From IMG/VR virus record IMGVR_UViG_3300034104_004584, positions 64,001-128,000 of that record: a stretch of 64,000 nucleotides of DNA; one strand, given 5' to 3'. This document shows, piece after piece, positions 52,937-60,311 of the stretch; position 1 is the first letter of the stretch; each line of letters opens with the position of its first letter. Both the position numbers and the translations under genes were made by a program. The notes under the pieces were generated by a model. It ran no database searches and had not been told where the DNA came from. It worked only from the letters and a program-made list of their open reading frames with translations. The DNA is from a virus.

Positions 52937-53744
52937 CCTATGCGTTGTTAATCACAATACAAGACCACAGCTACAGAGATTTTTGGACACTCTGCATTCT
53001 GACATACTAAGTCCAAATGGCGCGCTCGTAAAAAATTGGAATCTTTATATTACAGATAATGATTCAACAGATGATATTATTCCATGGATCAGAGAGAACG
53101 AAGAGCGTTATTTAATTGATAGATTTTATCTAAGAAAAAACATAGGCTACTCTTCAGCTATTAACATGATGGCTAGTAAAAGTTCATCAGAAATTGTTGG
53201 AGTACTCAATGGTGACGTTTGGATGACTAATCAAGATTGTTTGGATATAGAAAAGATATTTGCAAATAATCCAAATATTCATATTCTTGGACCTAAGCAA
53301 CGAGATGAAAACGGTCTAATTACACATGCAGGAATAGTCGGAACTAACACAGCTCCAAAACACAGAGGCTGGAGACAAGAGGATCCCGAAGATGTTCTAT
53401 ACAAAGATCAGATAGATTGTGTGACTGTTTCTGGCTCCGCCTACTTCGTAAGAAGAGATGTATGGGATGCTATGACTAACAATGAAAAGTACAGAGAGCT
53501 TTATCCAGATGCAGTAGGAGCCTTTCTTCCAACTCCACATTACTATGAAGAGACTTGGTGTTCTTACTTCGCCAGACATCTTGGCTACAACGTAGTCTAT
53601 GATGGTTCGGTTTCAATTGGGCATAGCTGGCACGCTTCAACACCAAAACCTGGAGAAGGTATCAGTCATGCTGACAAATACTTTCCAATAAGTAGAGAAA
53701 TTTTTAGAAAAGCATGTGACTACATGGGAATAGAAAGAGATTAA
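52929..53744 (+). CDS. Family 2-like glycosyltransferase
   Basis: 271 residues, ATG 52929. GT-A fold signs: IDLCVVNHNTRPQLQRFLDT, ITDNDSTDD, FYLRKNIGYSSAINMMASKS and the nucleotide/metal motif VGVLNGDVWM. A second motif, TVSGSAYFVRRDVWD, is typical of rhamnosyl/galactosyl-transferase-like GT2 proteins. It may glycosylate phage DNA bases, virion proteins or host surface; the substrate cannot be read. A second GT (55235) and a GT-D-like protein (55917) are nearby. Confidence 0.75.
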   Translation: MIDLCVVNHNTRPQLQRFLDTLHSDILSPNGALVKNWNLYITDNDSTDDIIPWIRENEERYLIDRFYLRKNIGYSSAINMMASKSSSEIVGVLNGDVWMTNQDCLDIEKIFANNPNIHILGPKQRDENGLITHAGIVGTNTAPKHRGWRQEDPEDVLYKDQIDCVTVSGSAYFVRRDVWDAMTNNEKYRELYPDAVGAFLPTPHYYEETWCSYFARHLGYNVVYDGSVSIGHSWHASTPKPGEGISHADKYFPISREIFRKACDYMGIERD

Positions 53745-53745
53745 A

Positions 53746-54147
53746 ATGACACAAAAATTAAACCCTTGGATATATAACGCAGAAGTTAAAAAAGTAGTTG
53801 ATGGTGATACCTTTGATATTGTAATTGACCTTGGTTTTGATACTCTCAAAAAAGGAAGAGTTCGTCTTTATGGAGTAAACACTCCAGAGAGTCGCACCTC
53901 TAATTTGGAAGAAAAAAAAATGGGTCTTGCAGCAAAAGAGTTTACAGATCAATGGTTGACATCCTCTAATCATAAGGTTAAGATAGAAACAATCATTGAT
54001 AAGAATGAAAAGTATGGCAGAGTATTGGCTAAAGTTTGGAACGATGCCGGAGCCTGCCTTAACGATGATATAATTGCATCAGGTCTTGCTAGAGAGTACT
54101 TTGGCGTTGGCGATAAAACATTTCAGGAATTTAAGAAAGATAAATAA
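53746..54147 (+). CDS. Staphylococcal-nuclease-like (thermonuclease family) protein
   Basis: 133 residues, ATG 53746. SNase active-site pattern: VVDGDTF (Asp19, Asp21), VRLYGVNTPE (Arg40, Asn45 in place of the usual Asp, Glu48) and YGRVLAKV (Arg92), ending with the expected IIASGLAREY. No signal peptide, so it would act in the cytoplasm, perhaps on host DNA. The same family, with the same Asn substitution, forms the C-terminal domain of the giant hub at 9700-20545. Confidence 0.85.
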   Translation: MTQKLNPWIYNAEVKKVVDGDTFDIVIDLGFDTLKKGRVRLYGVNTPESRTSNLEEKKMGLAAKEFTDQWLTSSNHKVKIETIIDKNEKYGRVLAKVWNDAGACLNDDIIASGLAREYFGVGDKTFQEFKKDK

Positions 54148-54552
54148 ATGCAAACCTTCTTGCCATATCCAGATATTACTGAGTCTGTAAAAGTTTTAGA
54201 CTATCGTCGGTTAGGAAAACAACGCGTTGAGACTTTTCAGGTACTAAACATTTTGCTTGATAGAACGCCAACAAAAGGATGGAGAAACCATCCCGTTACA
54301 CGCATGTGGACCGGATATGAAGAGGCACTAAAGCTTTATCAGAACTACACTATAATGGAGTGGATAAGTAGAGGGTATAAAAATAATATGAAGTTTGAAG
54401 TAATAGATCATAAAAATATTATTTACCCAACTTGGTTTGGCAACGAAGAATTTCATAGATCGCATAGATCGAATTTACTAAGAAAAGACTATGAGTACTA
54501 TTCTCAGTTTTTTGAAGAACCATCTGATTTAGAATACGTTTGGCCAGCATGA
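54148..54552 (+). CDS. Pyrimidine-dimer-glycosylase-like protein (MSMEG_6728 type)
   Basis: 134 residues, ATG 54148. The N terminus MQTFLPYPDI, the motif LDYRRLGKQRVETFQ and GWRNHPVTRMWTGYEEALKL match the Pyr_excise/MSMEG_6728 family, common in actinobacteria and related to T4 endonuclease V. Probably removes or recognises damaged pyrimidines; activity is not proven. The second Arg of the RRLGK motif (codon 21) is CGG at 54208, the only in-frame CGG in the window not at a frame change; a +1 shift there would meet TAG at once. Stop overlaps the next start (ATGA). Confidence 0.75.
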   Translation: MQTFLPYPDITESVKVLDYRRLGKQRVETFQVLNILLDRTPTKGWRNHPVTRMWTGYEEALKLYQNYTIMEWISRGYKNNMKFEVIDHKNIIYPTWFGNEEFHRSHRSNLLRKDYEYYSQFFEEPSDLEYVWPA

Positions 54553-54953
54553 GTATTACCGTATACCTAGCAGGTGCTATGGATTATGTTGGAGACTACG
54601 CTAAGGGTTGGAGACAAGAAGCTACATTCATGTTGTCTCAACGTGGTTACAAGGTGTTAGATCCAACTTCTATTCCTGAGGATTACAGCATATCTGCAAA
54701 TGAGATTGCAGAAAAAAATCTCTTTATGCAGAAGAAATCAGATTTACTTCTGGTAGAATACATGTTAGAAAACAGAGCTTATATAGGAACAGATTTTGAA
54801 ATGGCTTGGGCCAAAATGAATACTCAACCAACAATAGTTATGTGTTCTAATCAAAATAAAGATCGTCCATATATGAAATATATGGCCACAAAGCTTGCAG
54901 ACAATCTGCAGGATGCTATAGAATATATAGCAGTACATTATCCAACAAAATAA
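54549..54953 (+). CDS. Nucleoside 2-deoxyribosyltransferase-like protein
   Basis: 134 residues from ATG 54549, in an ATGA overlap with the preceding gene; a TTG at 54540 is less likely. The pattern VYLAGAMDYVGDYAKGWRQE, LSQRGYKVLDPTS, SDLLLVEYM and GTDFEMAWA is that of nucleoside 2-deoxyribosyltransferase/DUF4406-type proteins; the Glu of the GTxxE motif is the usual nucleophile. It may help recycle deoxynucleosides. Confidence 0.6.
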   Translation: MSITVYLAGAMDYVGDYAKGWRQEATFMLSQRGYKVLDPTSIPEDYSISANEIAEKNLFMQKKSDLLLVEYMLENRAYIGTDFEMAWAKMNTQPTIVMCSNQNKDRPYMKYMATKLADNLQDAIEYIAVHYPTK

Positions 54954-54968
54954 TAAAAGGAAAACAAA

Positions 54969-55160
54969 ATGTCAGAAAATAAGTTCAAGTACTTTGCTGT
55001 TACTACAACCACTTTGGTTAAGGCAAACAACAAGGCTGATGCACAGAAGGTAGCCATGGGTCGTCGCAACACAGATGGCGAGCTTTTGTTCAAGTCAACC
55101 GACATTGAGCGTATTTCATCCATCGAAGCTCATGAGCAAATCGCAGAGCTCACAGCCTAA
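54969..55160 (+). CDS. 63 aa protein, homologous to N-terminus of the metallophosphoesterase
   Basis: ATG 54969 behind AAAAGGAAAACA. 63 residues with C/G-rich codons unlike most neighbours, which suggests strong expression. The sequence (KYFAVTTTTLVKANNK..., ...IERISSIEAHEQ) lines up with residues 3-55 of the 25444 metallophosphoesterase. A stable hairpin follows the stop. Function is unknown; a small binding domain is possible. Confidence 0.6.
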   Translation: MSENKFKYFAVTTTTLVKANNKADAQKVAMGRRNTDGELLFKSTDIERISSIEAHEQIAELTA

Positions 55161-55184
55161 TAGCTGATAGTAATTATTATCTTC

Positions 55185-55215
55185 CTGGGGGGGCCGCTTA
55201 TAGTGGTCTCCCCAG
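55185..55215 (+). terminator. Strong hairpin, possible terminator
   Basis: A 13-bp stem with some G-U pairs (55185-55197 with 55203-55215) and a 5-nt loop (TTATA), containing a run of seven G. It follows the 63 aa gene stop by 24 nt; only a weak T tract (TTTGATT) follows. It may end or protect that short transcript. Confidence 0.5.
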
Positions 55216-55234
55216 TTTGATTGAAAAGGTATTT

Positions 55235-55930
55235 ATGATAATTGCACAAATGGTCGGCAAAAATGAATCTTCCAGATTTTTGGAAGACGTTTTGTCTAGA
55301 CTATCCAAACAAGTAGACAAAATTGTCTTTACAGATGACTGTTCTGAAGACAATACAGCAGAGATAGCTGGAAAGTACGCAGAAGTATTCTCCACTAAAG
55401 AAACAATGTTCACAAAACATGAGGGACATTTAAGATCTATTGCATGGTCACACTTAGAAAAGATTGCAAAACCAAATGATTGGATTGTAGCTATTGACTG
55501 TGACGAAATGCTTTACCATGAAGACGGAGTACAGCTTAGTGACGTTCTTAGACAGTCAGCTTATGATGTAGTCAACGTTCGCTTCTACCACATGTGGAAC
55601 GAACAGCAGTATAGAGTAGATAAATTATGGGCACCAAATAATAGTTCAAGAATTTTTAGATTTCAATCTGGTGGAACTTTCTTTGATAGAAAACTTGCTT
55701 GCGGATCTGAACCAACCTATGTTGTAGATTTAATTAGAAGAAGAAACTATTGGACTCATTCTGGATTAATGATGAAGCATCTGGGATATATAAAAGATGA
55801 AGACAAAGTAGCCAAGCACGAGAGATACATGTCTCTTGATAAAGGTGAGTTCCATAATATAAAGCATATTGAATCTATCGTTGACCCTAATCCCGTACTA
55901 ATGAATTGGAATATTAATGAAAACTTATAA
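55235..55930 (+). CDS. Family 2-like glycosyltransferase
   Basis: ATG 55235 (AAAAGG 5 nt upstream) is preferred to TTG 55217. 231 residues with the GT2 signs VDKIVFTDDCSEDNTAEIAG, DWIVAIDCDEML (DxD-like) and HLRSIAWSHLEKIAKPNDW. Soluble, no membrane segment. Part of a sugar-transfer cluster with 52929 and 55917; acceptor unknown. Confidence 0.75.
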   Translation: MIIAQMVGKNESSRFLEDVLSRLSKQVDKIVFTDDCSEDNTAEIAGKYAEVFSTKETMFTKHEGHLRSIAWSHLEKIAKPNDWIVAIDCDEMLYHEDGVQLSDVLRQSAYDVVNVRFYHMWNEQQYRVDKLWAPNNSSRIFRFQSGGTFFDRKLACGSEPTYVVDLIRRRNYWTHSGLMMKHLGYIKDEDKVAKHERYMSLDKGEFHNIKHIESIVDPNPVLMNWNINENL

Positions 55931-56552
55931 TACAAAACAAACAATAATTAAAGTAACAGAGATGCTAGAAAAGAAAAAGCGTTTTGCATTTGTTACATAC
56001 ACAAGATCAGCATTCTTTTCTGTCCTAGGAGACATCAAGGGAGACAAGAAGCCACCTAAGCACTTTGTTCAGGCAACATTAAGAAGCTTAACTCTTAGCG
56101 ACAATAACTACATTTCAGCTACTCAACCAGATTTTATTGAATCGCATGGTCATAAGTTTGGTAAGTTAGGAATTGCGGATAAAGCTTTTTATGACGCTGG
56201 ATTTTTAGAAACATATATTAATGAAAAGTATGACATCTTTAAGACCTTTATGGGATATTATTTCAAGCACAATAAAGTTTTAGTTGTGTCTTTTCAACAT
56301 AAATCAAATATTGGAAAGTTTTTTTCAAAGGACTCAGCATTTATTAATGTTCCATATAATGATTTTTATGATAAGCTAGATTCTGTAGTAGCACAGATTA
56401 CAGAATTTGAAGGCGAATACGACACTGTTGTGTTAGACTGTCCAATGTTTGGTGCAGCATTAGCTCCAAAGATTTGGGAGAGCACAAAGATGTCCATCTT
56501 AGACATGGGCAAGACTCTAACGGTAGCAAGAGCAGCTGATAGAAATCGATAG
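55917..56552 (+). CDS. GT-D-type glycosyltransferase-like protein
   Basis: 211 residues, overlapping the previous gene by 14 nt. The N-terminal KRFAFVTYTRSAFFSVLGDI, the GDKKPP segment and the C-terminal LDCPMFGAALAPKIWESTKM and SILDMGKT resemble the DUF1792/GT-D fold (F-x-R-x-G-D-G-E and ...ALAP...DIG patterns), though the canonical GDGE is not preserved. Assignment is tentative; location beside a GT2 supports sugar transfer. Confidence 0.45.
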   Translation: MKTYNTKQTIIKVTEMLEKKKRFAFVTYTRSAFFSVLGDIKGDKKPPKHFVQATLRSLTLSDNNYISATQPDFIESHGHKFGKLGIADKAFYDAGFLETYINEKYDIFKTFMGYYFKHNKVLVVSFQHKSNIGKFFSKDSAFINVPYNDFYDKLDSVVAQITEFEGEYDTVVLDCPMFGAALAPKIWESTKMSILDMGKTLTVARAADRNR

Positions 56553-56560
56553 GTAATAAG

Positions 56561-57202
56561 TTGAAAAAGTGGGAACATAATCAAGATGACGATGAGTTTC
56601 TCACAGACCTTTTGTTTGAAAGCACTTTGTCTTTAACCGACATAGCCAAAGAGCTCGATGTTAATGTCAATCAATTAAACAAAAGAATAAATCAACTAGG
56701 TCTTTCTTGGATAAAGGAAAGACACAAGAAAATGTCCAGAGGTCAGACAGCTCTAACTCTAGTCATGAAAAAACTTCTTCCTGGTGAAATTATAATAAAT
56801 GAACACCATTTAGGAGATAGACTAAAGTTAGATGTCTACTGCCCAAAGTATAAATTAGCTGCTGAGTACCATGGTAGGCAACACTTCTATTACACTCAGA
56901 GATTCTTTGAATCTAAATATGATTTTGAAGAAGCACAAAAAAGAGATCAAAAAAAGATAGACAAGTGTAAAGAGCTTGGAATAGCGTTGGTTGTTTTTAG
57001 ATACAACGATAAACTAACAGAGCAATCTGTCTATGATAGAATGATAGAAGTCATCAGAAATGCTGATCCAGTTGAATCAGCTCCAGTAAAAAAACGTAGT
57101 GCCAAAGATAATCCAGCTTACATTCTCGCCAAGCAACGCAACGCAGAGATGAAGAAAGCTTATTATAAAAAAATGAAAGACAAAAAGAAAAATGATTCAT
57201 GA
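56561..57202 (+). CDS. PD-(D/E)XK endonuclease-like protein with N-terminal HTH
   Basis: TTG 56561 behind GATAGGTAATAAG. 213 residues. N terminus has a helix-turn-helix-like run (SLTDIAKELDVNVNQLNKRI). Central motif KLDVYCPKYKLAAEYHGRQH contains Asp91, Glu102, Gly105, Gln107 and His108 as in Vsr/DUF559-type nucleases, followed by GIALVVFRYNDKL. C terminus is strongly basic and may bind DNA. Possible resolvase, repair or host-DNA-degrading nuclease; encoded next to the helicase. Confidence 0.6.
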   Translation: MKKWEHNQDDDEFLTDLLFESTLSLTDIAKELDVNVNQLNKRINQLGLSWIKERHKKMSRGQTALTLVMKKLLPGEIIINEHHLGDRLKLDVYCPKYKLAAEYHGRQHFYYTQRFFESKYDFEEAQKRDQKKIDKCKELGIALVVFRYNDKLTEQSVYDRMIEVIRNADPVESAPVKKRSAKDNPAYILAKQRNAEMKKAYYKKMKDKKKNDS

Positions 57203-58661
57203 TGATAACGCAGAAGAAGTTGTCAAAGAATTTCCTGTTGAGTATCAGATATTTGCTCTGAGCCTTAGACAAGAGGGTGCAGTAGAGTATTTTGATACTA
57301 ATCTTCCAGAAGATATTGTTGGAACAATACATGGTCAGACAGGAATAAATGAGTTTTATAGAGCAATAATTGGCTACCATCATGCTACTAAGCTTAATGT
57401 TGTAGACCCTGTTGCCTTTAAAGTCTGGCTTGAATCAGAAACAGATATTTATTCTGCATTGGGTGGAACTTCCGGTGTCGACACCATGATGGAAATTCTA
57501 ATGTCTATCAATCTATCTACACCAGATTCTATCACAAAGATTGTAAAGCATAAAGCTAACAAGAGAAAGCAGCTCGATTATTTACAAGAGCTACAAATAC
57601 TAATTACACAAAAGGGCGAGAAGACACCAAAAGATCTTGCAAGAATAGCTCAAATTACTTCTGAGATTAAAGACCTAGAAGGAGAGCTAAACTACAATCC
57701 TTTAGACAGTGTTAGTACAGCAAATGATATATCCAAAAGAGCTGAAGACCTTTTAGAAATTCCAAACTTTCTTCCTACACAATATAAGTCATTAAACAGA
57801 GCAATGGGATATACCGATGATGGAGGATTCTTTAAGGGAGCGGTCCATGCTATCATTGCCCCATCAGGAAAAGGAAAAAGCACATTTGCTAAATGCCTAG
57901 TTAATAACTGGGCAGACCAGGGATATAGGGTTCTCTTTGTTAATTTTGAAGAAGCCATATCTCATTGGGAGAGAGTCTTAATGACTCAGATAATTGGAAA
58001 GAATGTCTACAAAGAATCTATAAATTGGACACCAGAACAAAAAGAATATAACCTAAAAATATTTAAAGATAAACTTGAAGAGTGGGGAGATCGTTTTATG
58101 GTTAGACACGATCCAGAGACTCCTTACTTTGAGGATCTAGAAAGATGGTTGAGAGACATTACTGGAAACAATGAAAGACTTCCAGACGTTGTTGTAATCG
58201 ACACGATCCAATCTATGTTTACCAGAGGAGGAAAGGGCAAGCCTCGATGGGGAGAATTTGAGGAGATGATGGTTCGTCTAGAGAAACTTGCTAGAGACAT
58301 GAATTGCGTTCTCATCATTACTGCTCAGGAAAACTCTAATAGAATGAAAGAAAAAAGAGAAGTAGTTCAACAATCAGATACTGGTGGATCCCTTGCTATC
58401 CAGCAGAAGTGTGCTGTAACAATATTTATTACTGAAAAGAAGTTAATGTCTGGAGATGATTCAGAAGATGACAATATCATGCAGCTGCAGATACCTAAAA
58501 ATAGAATTACTGGTTCAACATTTGTGTACGATTCTCCTCTTGTTAGATATGTTGATGAGAAAAAAACCTACGAAGAGTACGAAGCTATTACGGAAAAAGA
58601 CTATAATAGAGATGTCGACTTTGATGTTGACGATCTAGTAGAAAAGATGAAAGTTATATAA
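57192..58661 (+). CDS. dnaB: DnaB-type replicative helicase
   Basis: 489 residues, ATG 57192 overlapping the previous gene by 11 nt. RecA-like ATPase core: Walker A APSGKGKST (223-231), Walker B VVVIDTIQSM (Asp337), then VLIITAQENSNRMKE and GGSLAIQQKCA sensor regions. N-terminal ~190 residues resemble the DnaB primase-interacting domain. Unwinds DNA ahead of the polymerase; partners in the window are the AEP-type primase at 60295 and the DnaE at 61702. Confidence 0.88.
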   Translation: MIHDDNAEEVVKEFPVEYQIFALSLRQEGAVEYFDTNLPEDIVGTIHGQTGINEFYRAIIGYHHATKLNVVDPVAFKVWLESETDIYSALGGTSGVDTMMEILMSINLSTPDSITKIVKHKANKRKQLDYLQELQILITQKGEKTPKDLARIAQITSEIKDLEGELNYNPLDSVSTANDISKRAEDLLEIPNFLPTQYKSLNRAMGYTDDGGFFKGAVHAIIAPSGKGKSTFAKCLVNNWADQGYRVLFVNFEEAISHWERVLMTQIIGKNVYKESINWTPEQKEYNLKIFKDKLEEWGDRFMVRHDPETPYFEDLERWLRDITGNNERLPDVVVIDTIQSMFTRGGKGKPRWGEFEEMMVRLEKLARDMNCVLIITAQENSNRMKEKREVVQQSDTGGSLAIQQKCAVTIFITEKKLMSGDDSEDDNIMQLQIPKNRITGSTFVYDSPLVRYVDEKKTYEEYEAITEKDYNRDVDFDVDDLVEKMKVI

Positions 58662-58662
58662 T

Positions 58663-59463
58663 ATGGACAAGATAACCGTTAAGCAGTTAAAAGATTTTCA
58701 AATTTGTGGCAGACTGTATGACTATAGACATAACGAAAAGCTTTCAGAAAAAATAGGGAGTAGAGAAATATACTCTCAAAGATTTGAGAACACATTAAAA
58801 AGTGTAGTTAACTTTTATTTTTACAAAAAGCAGTCTGGATCAGCACCATCATATTCTTCACTATTAAATAGGTGGGAGAAGTTATGGTACCCCAAGGATA
58901 CAACAGCCTATGACATAACACATGAGCAGCACGAAAGCCTGTACGGCAATAACGCAAGCCTTACAAGCAAAGCAGCTGCAGCTCTTTTAGGAATATCTGA
59001 AAACTTTTCTGATAGCTCAATTATTCCAATTGCCATAGAAGAAGATTTTTTTATTCCAATTAACGACTCAATAGCAATCCACGATAAATTTGACTTGATC
59101 TATTACAAGGATGGAAAGATATATGTTATTAAATGGGTTTTTAACATTAAGTTTAAAAAAGAATATCTTTATACTCATGATTTTGCTATCTTAAATATGG
59201 GGTACTGGAGTAAGTATGGCTTAAAGATTAAGACAACTGATTTTGGATATTATGATCTATTAAATCCTAAACCCAATTTTACTCAATTTGAAATTAAAAA
59301 AGAAGATGTAGAAACCGTAAAAGCCTGGTGTGATTCTATGGCAACTGAAAAACTTTTTCTTCCCAAAAGAGGAATGATTTCGTATTGCAATTCTTGTCCT
59401 TTTGATTCCCCTTGTTCAAAATGGAACATTAACATGAAGAAAGAAAGTCAGAATAATGGCTAA
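58663..59463 (+). CDS. Cas4/AddB-like PD-(D/E)XK Fe-S protein with degenerate active site
   Basis: 266 residues, ATG 58663. Four cysteines, Cys15 (QICGRLYDYR) and Cys242, Cys245, Cys251 (YCNSCPFDSPCSKW), are placed as in the iron-sulphur Cas4/AddB/RecB-type nucleases. The metal-binding motif keeps Asp144 (HDKFDLIY), but the usual V-I-D-x-K strand reads VIKWVF (Lys157), so the catalytic Asp and Lys look lost. This suggests a structural or DNA-binding role. It may act with the helicase upstream. Confidence 0.65.
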   Translation: MDKITVKQLKDFQICGRLYDYRHNEKLSEKIGSREIYSQRFENTLKSVVNFYFYKKQSGSAPSYSSLLNRWEKLWYPKDTTAYDITHEQHESLYGNNASLTSKAAAALLGISENFSDSSIIPIAIEEDFFIPINDSIAIHDKFDLIYYKDGKIYVIKWVFNIKFKKEYLYTHDFAILNMGYWSKYGLKIKTTDFGYYDLLNPKPNFTQFEIKKEDVETVKAWCDSMATEKLFLPKRGMISYCNSCPFDSPCSKWNINMKKESQNNG

Positions 59464-60136
59464 GAATATATTGGACCAAATACTTTCTGACAAATCAAAA
59501 GTTGTCCACAAGAACGAGGAAGATAAAATACTAAAGCCTTTGTTAACAGAAATAGATTATATTTTTGATGAAGGAATTAAGTCTTTCGTAAGATCAATTC
59601 TCTTAAGATCAAAAAGTATTTGGGTAATTCCTTCTAGTTTTTCTGGAAAGTATCATCCAATGGATGAGCACAACGAAGGTGGTAATCTACTGCACACTCA
59701 GAGAGTTGTGCGTGCCGCAAAATTAATGTGTGAGTCATACTCTTTAGGCAGAGAAGATACTGACATAGTTCTAGCTGCTTGCTTGTTGCATGACGTAACA
59801 AAAGGTATAATGGTTGATGGAGAAGATTCTTTTCATTATGACCCCATGCATCCTTACACTGTTGGCAGATTAGTTAAGAAGTGTCAAGAAGATGATGTGA
59901 AGTTTGCTTCTGAGTCACAGTCTTCTACTGTATTTTTATCAGAAGATATTGTTCAGTCAATACTTAGATTGGTACGTTGTCATTTAGGACCATGGTCACC
60001 AGTGCCAGAAACTATACCCATTACTTATATGGACATGATAGTACACATGGCAGATAATATTGCCTCTAAGCTACACTACATAGTTGATGGAGAAAATGTA
60101 ATTGAGAAAAGATGGATTCTAAATAATGATGAATGA
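59456..60136 (+). CDS. HD-domain phosphohydrolase
   Basis: 226 residues, overlapping the previous gene by 8 nt. HD pattern: His80 (LLHTQRV), His112-Asp113 (LLHDVTKG) and Asp200 (VHMADNIAS). Close in layout to YhaM-like 3'-5' exoribonuclease or dNTPase-type HD proteins; no OB-fold domain is visible. Possible role in nucleotide or RNA turnover during replication. Confidence 0.7.
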   Translation: MAKNILDQILSDKSKVVHKNEEDKILKPLLTEIDYIFDEGIKSFVRSILLRSKSIWVIPSSFSGKYHPMDEHNEGGNLLHTQRVVRAAKLMCESYSLGREDTDIVLAACLLHDVTKGIMVDGEDSFHYDPMHPYTVGRLVKKCQEDDVKFASESQSSTVFLSEDIVQSILRLVRCHLGPWSPVPETIPITYMDMIVHMADNIASKLHYIVDGENVIEKRWILNNDE

Positions 60137-60311
60137 ACAGGATGAAAGACTTCTAAAAAGATTTACTGCCATTAAAAAGATGGAATATTTCATAGAAGAA
60201 TCTGTATACTATAGAACTCACTCTGAAGATATATCAATATTAAATAGAAAAATACTCTGGAATCCTGAATCGAATATCAACTCAACAAGATTATATGAAG
60301 ATAGAAGCTGA
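60126..60311 (+). CDS. Hypothetical 61 aa protein
   Basis: ATG 60126 overlaps the HD gene by 11 nt and the primase gene by 17 nt. Charged helical protein (ERLLKRFTAIKKMEYFIEES). No family recognised; tight overlaps suggest translational coupling. Confidence 0.45.
   Translation: MMNEQDERLLKRFTAIKKMEYFIEESVYYRTHSEDISILNRKILWNPESNINSTRLYEDRS

Noticed and set aside
54540-54548. TTG 54540 as start of the deoxyribosyltransferase-like gene
   Set aside because: ATG 54549 in an ATGA overlap gives the normal family N-terminus.
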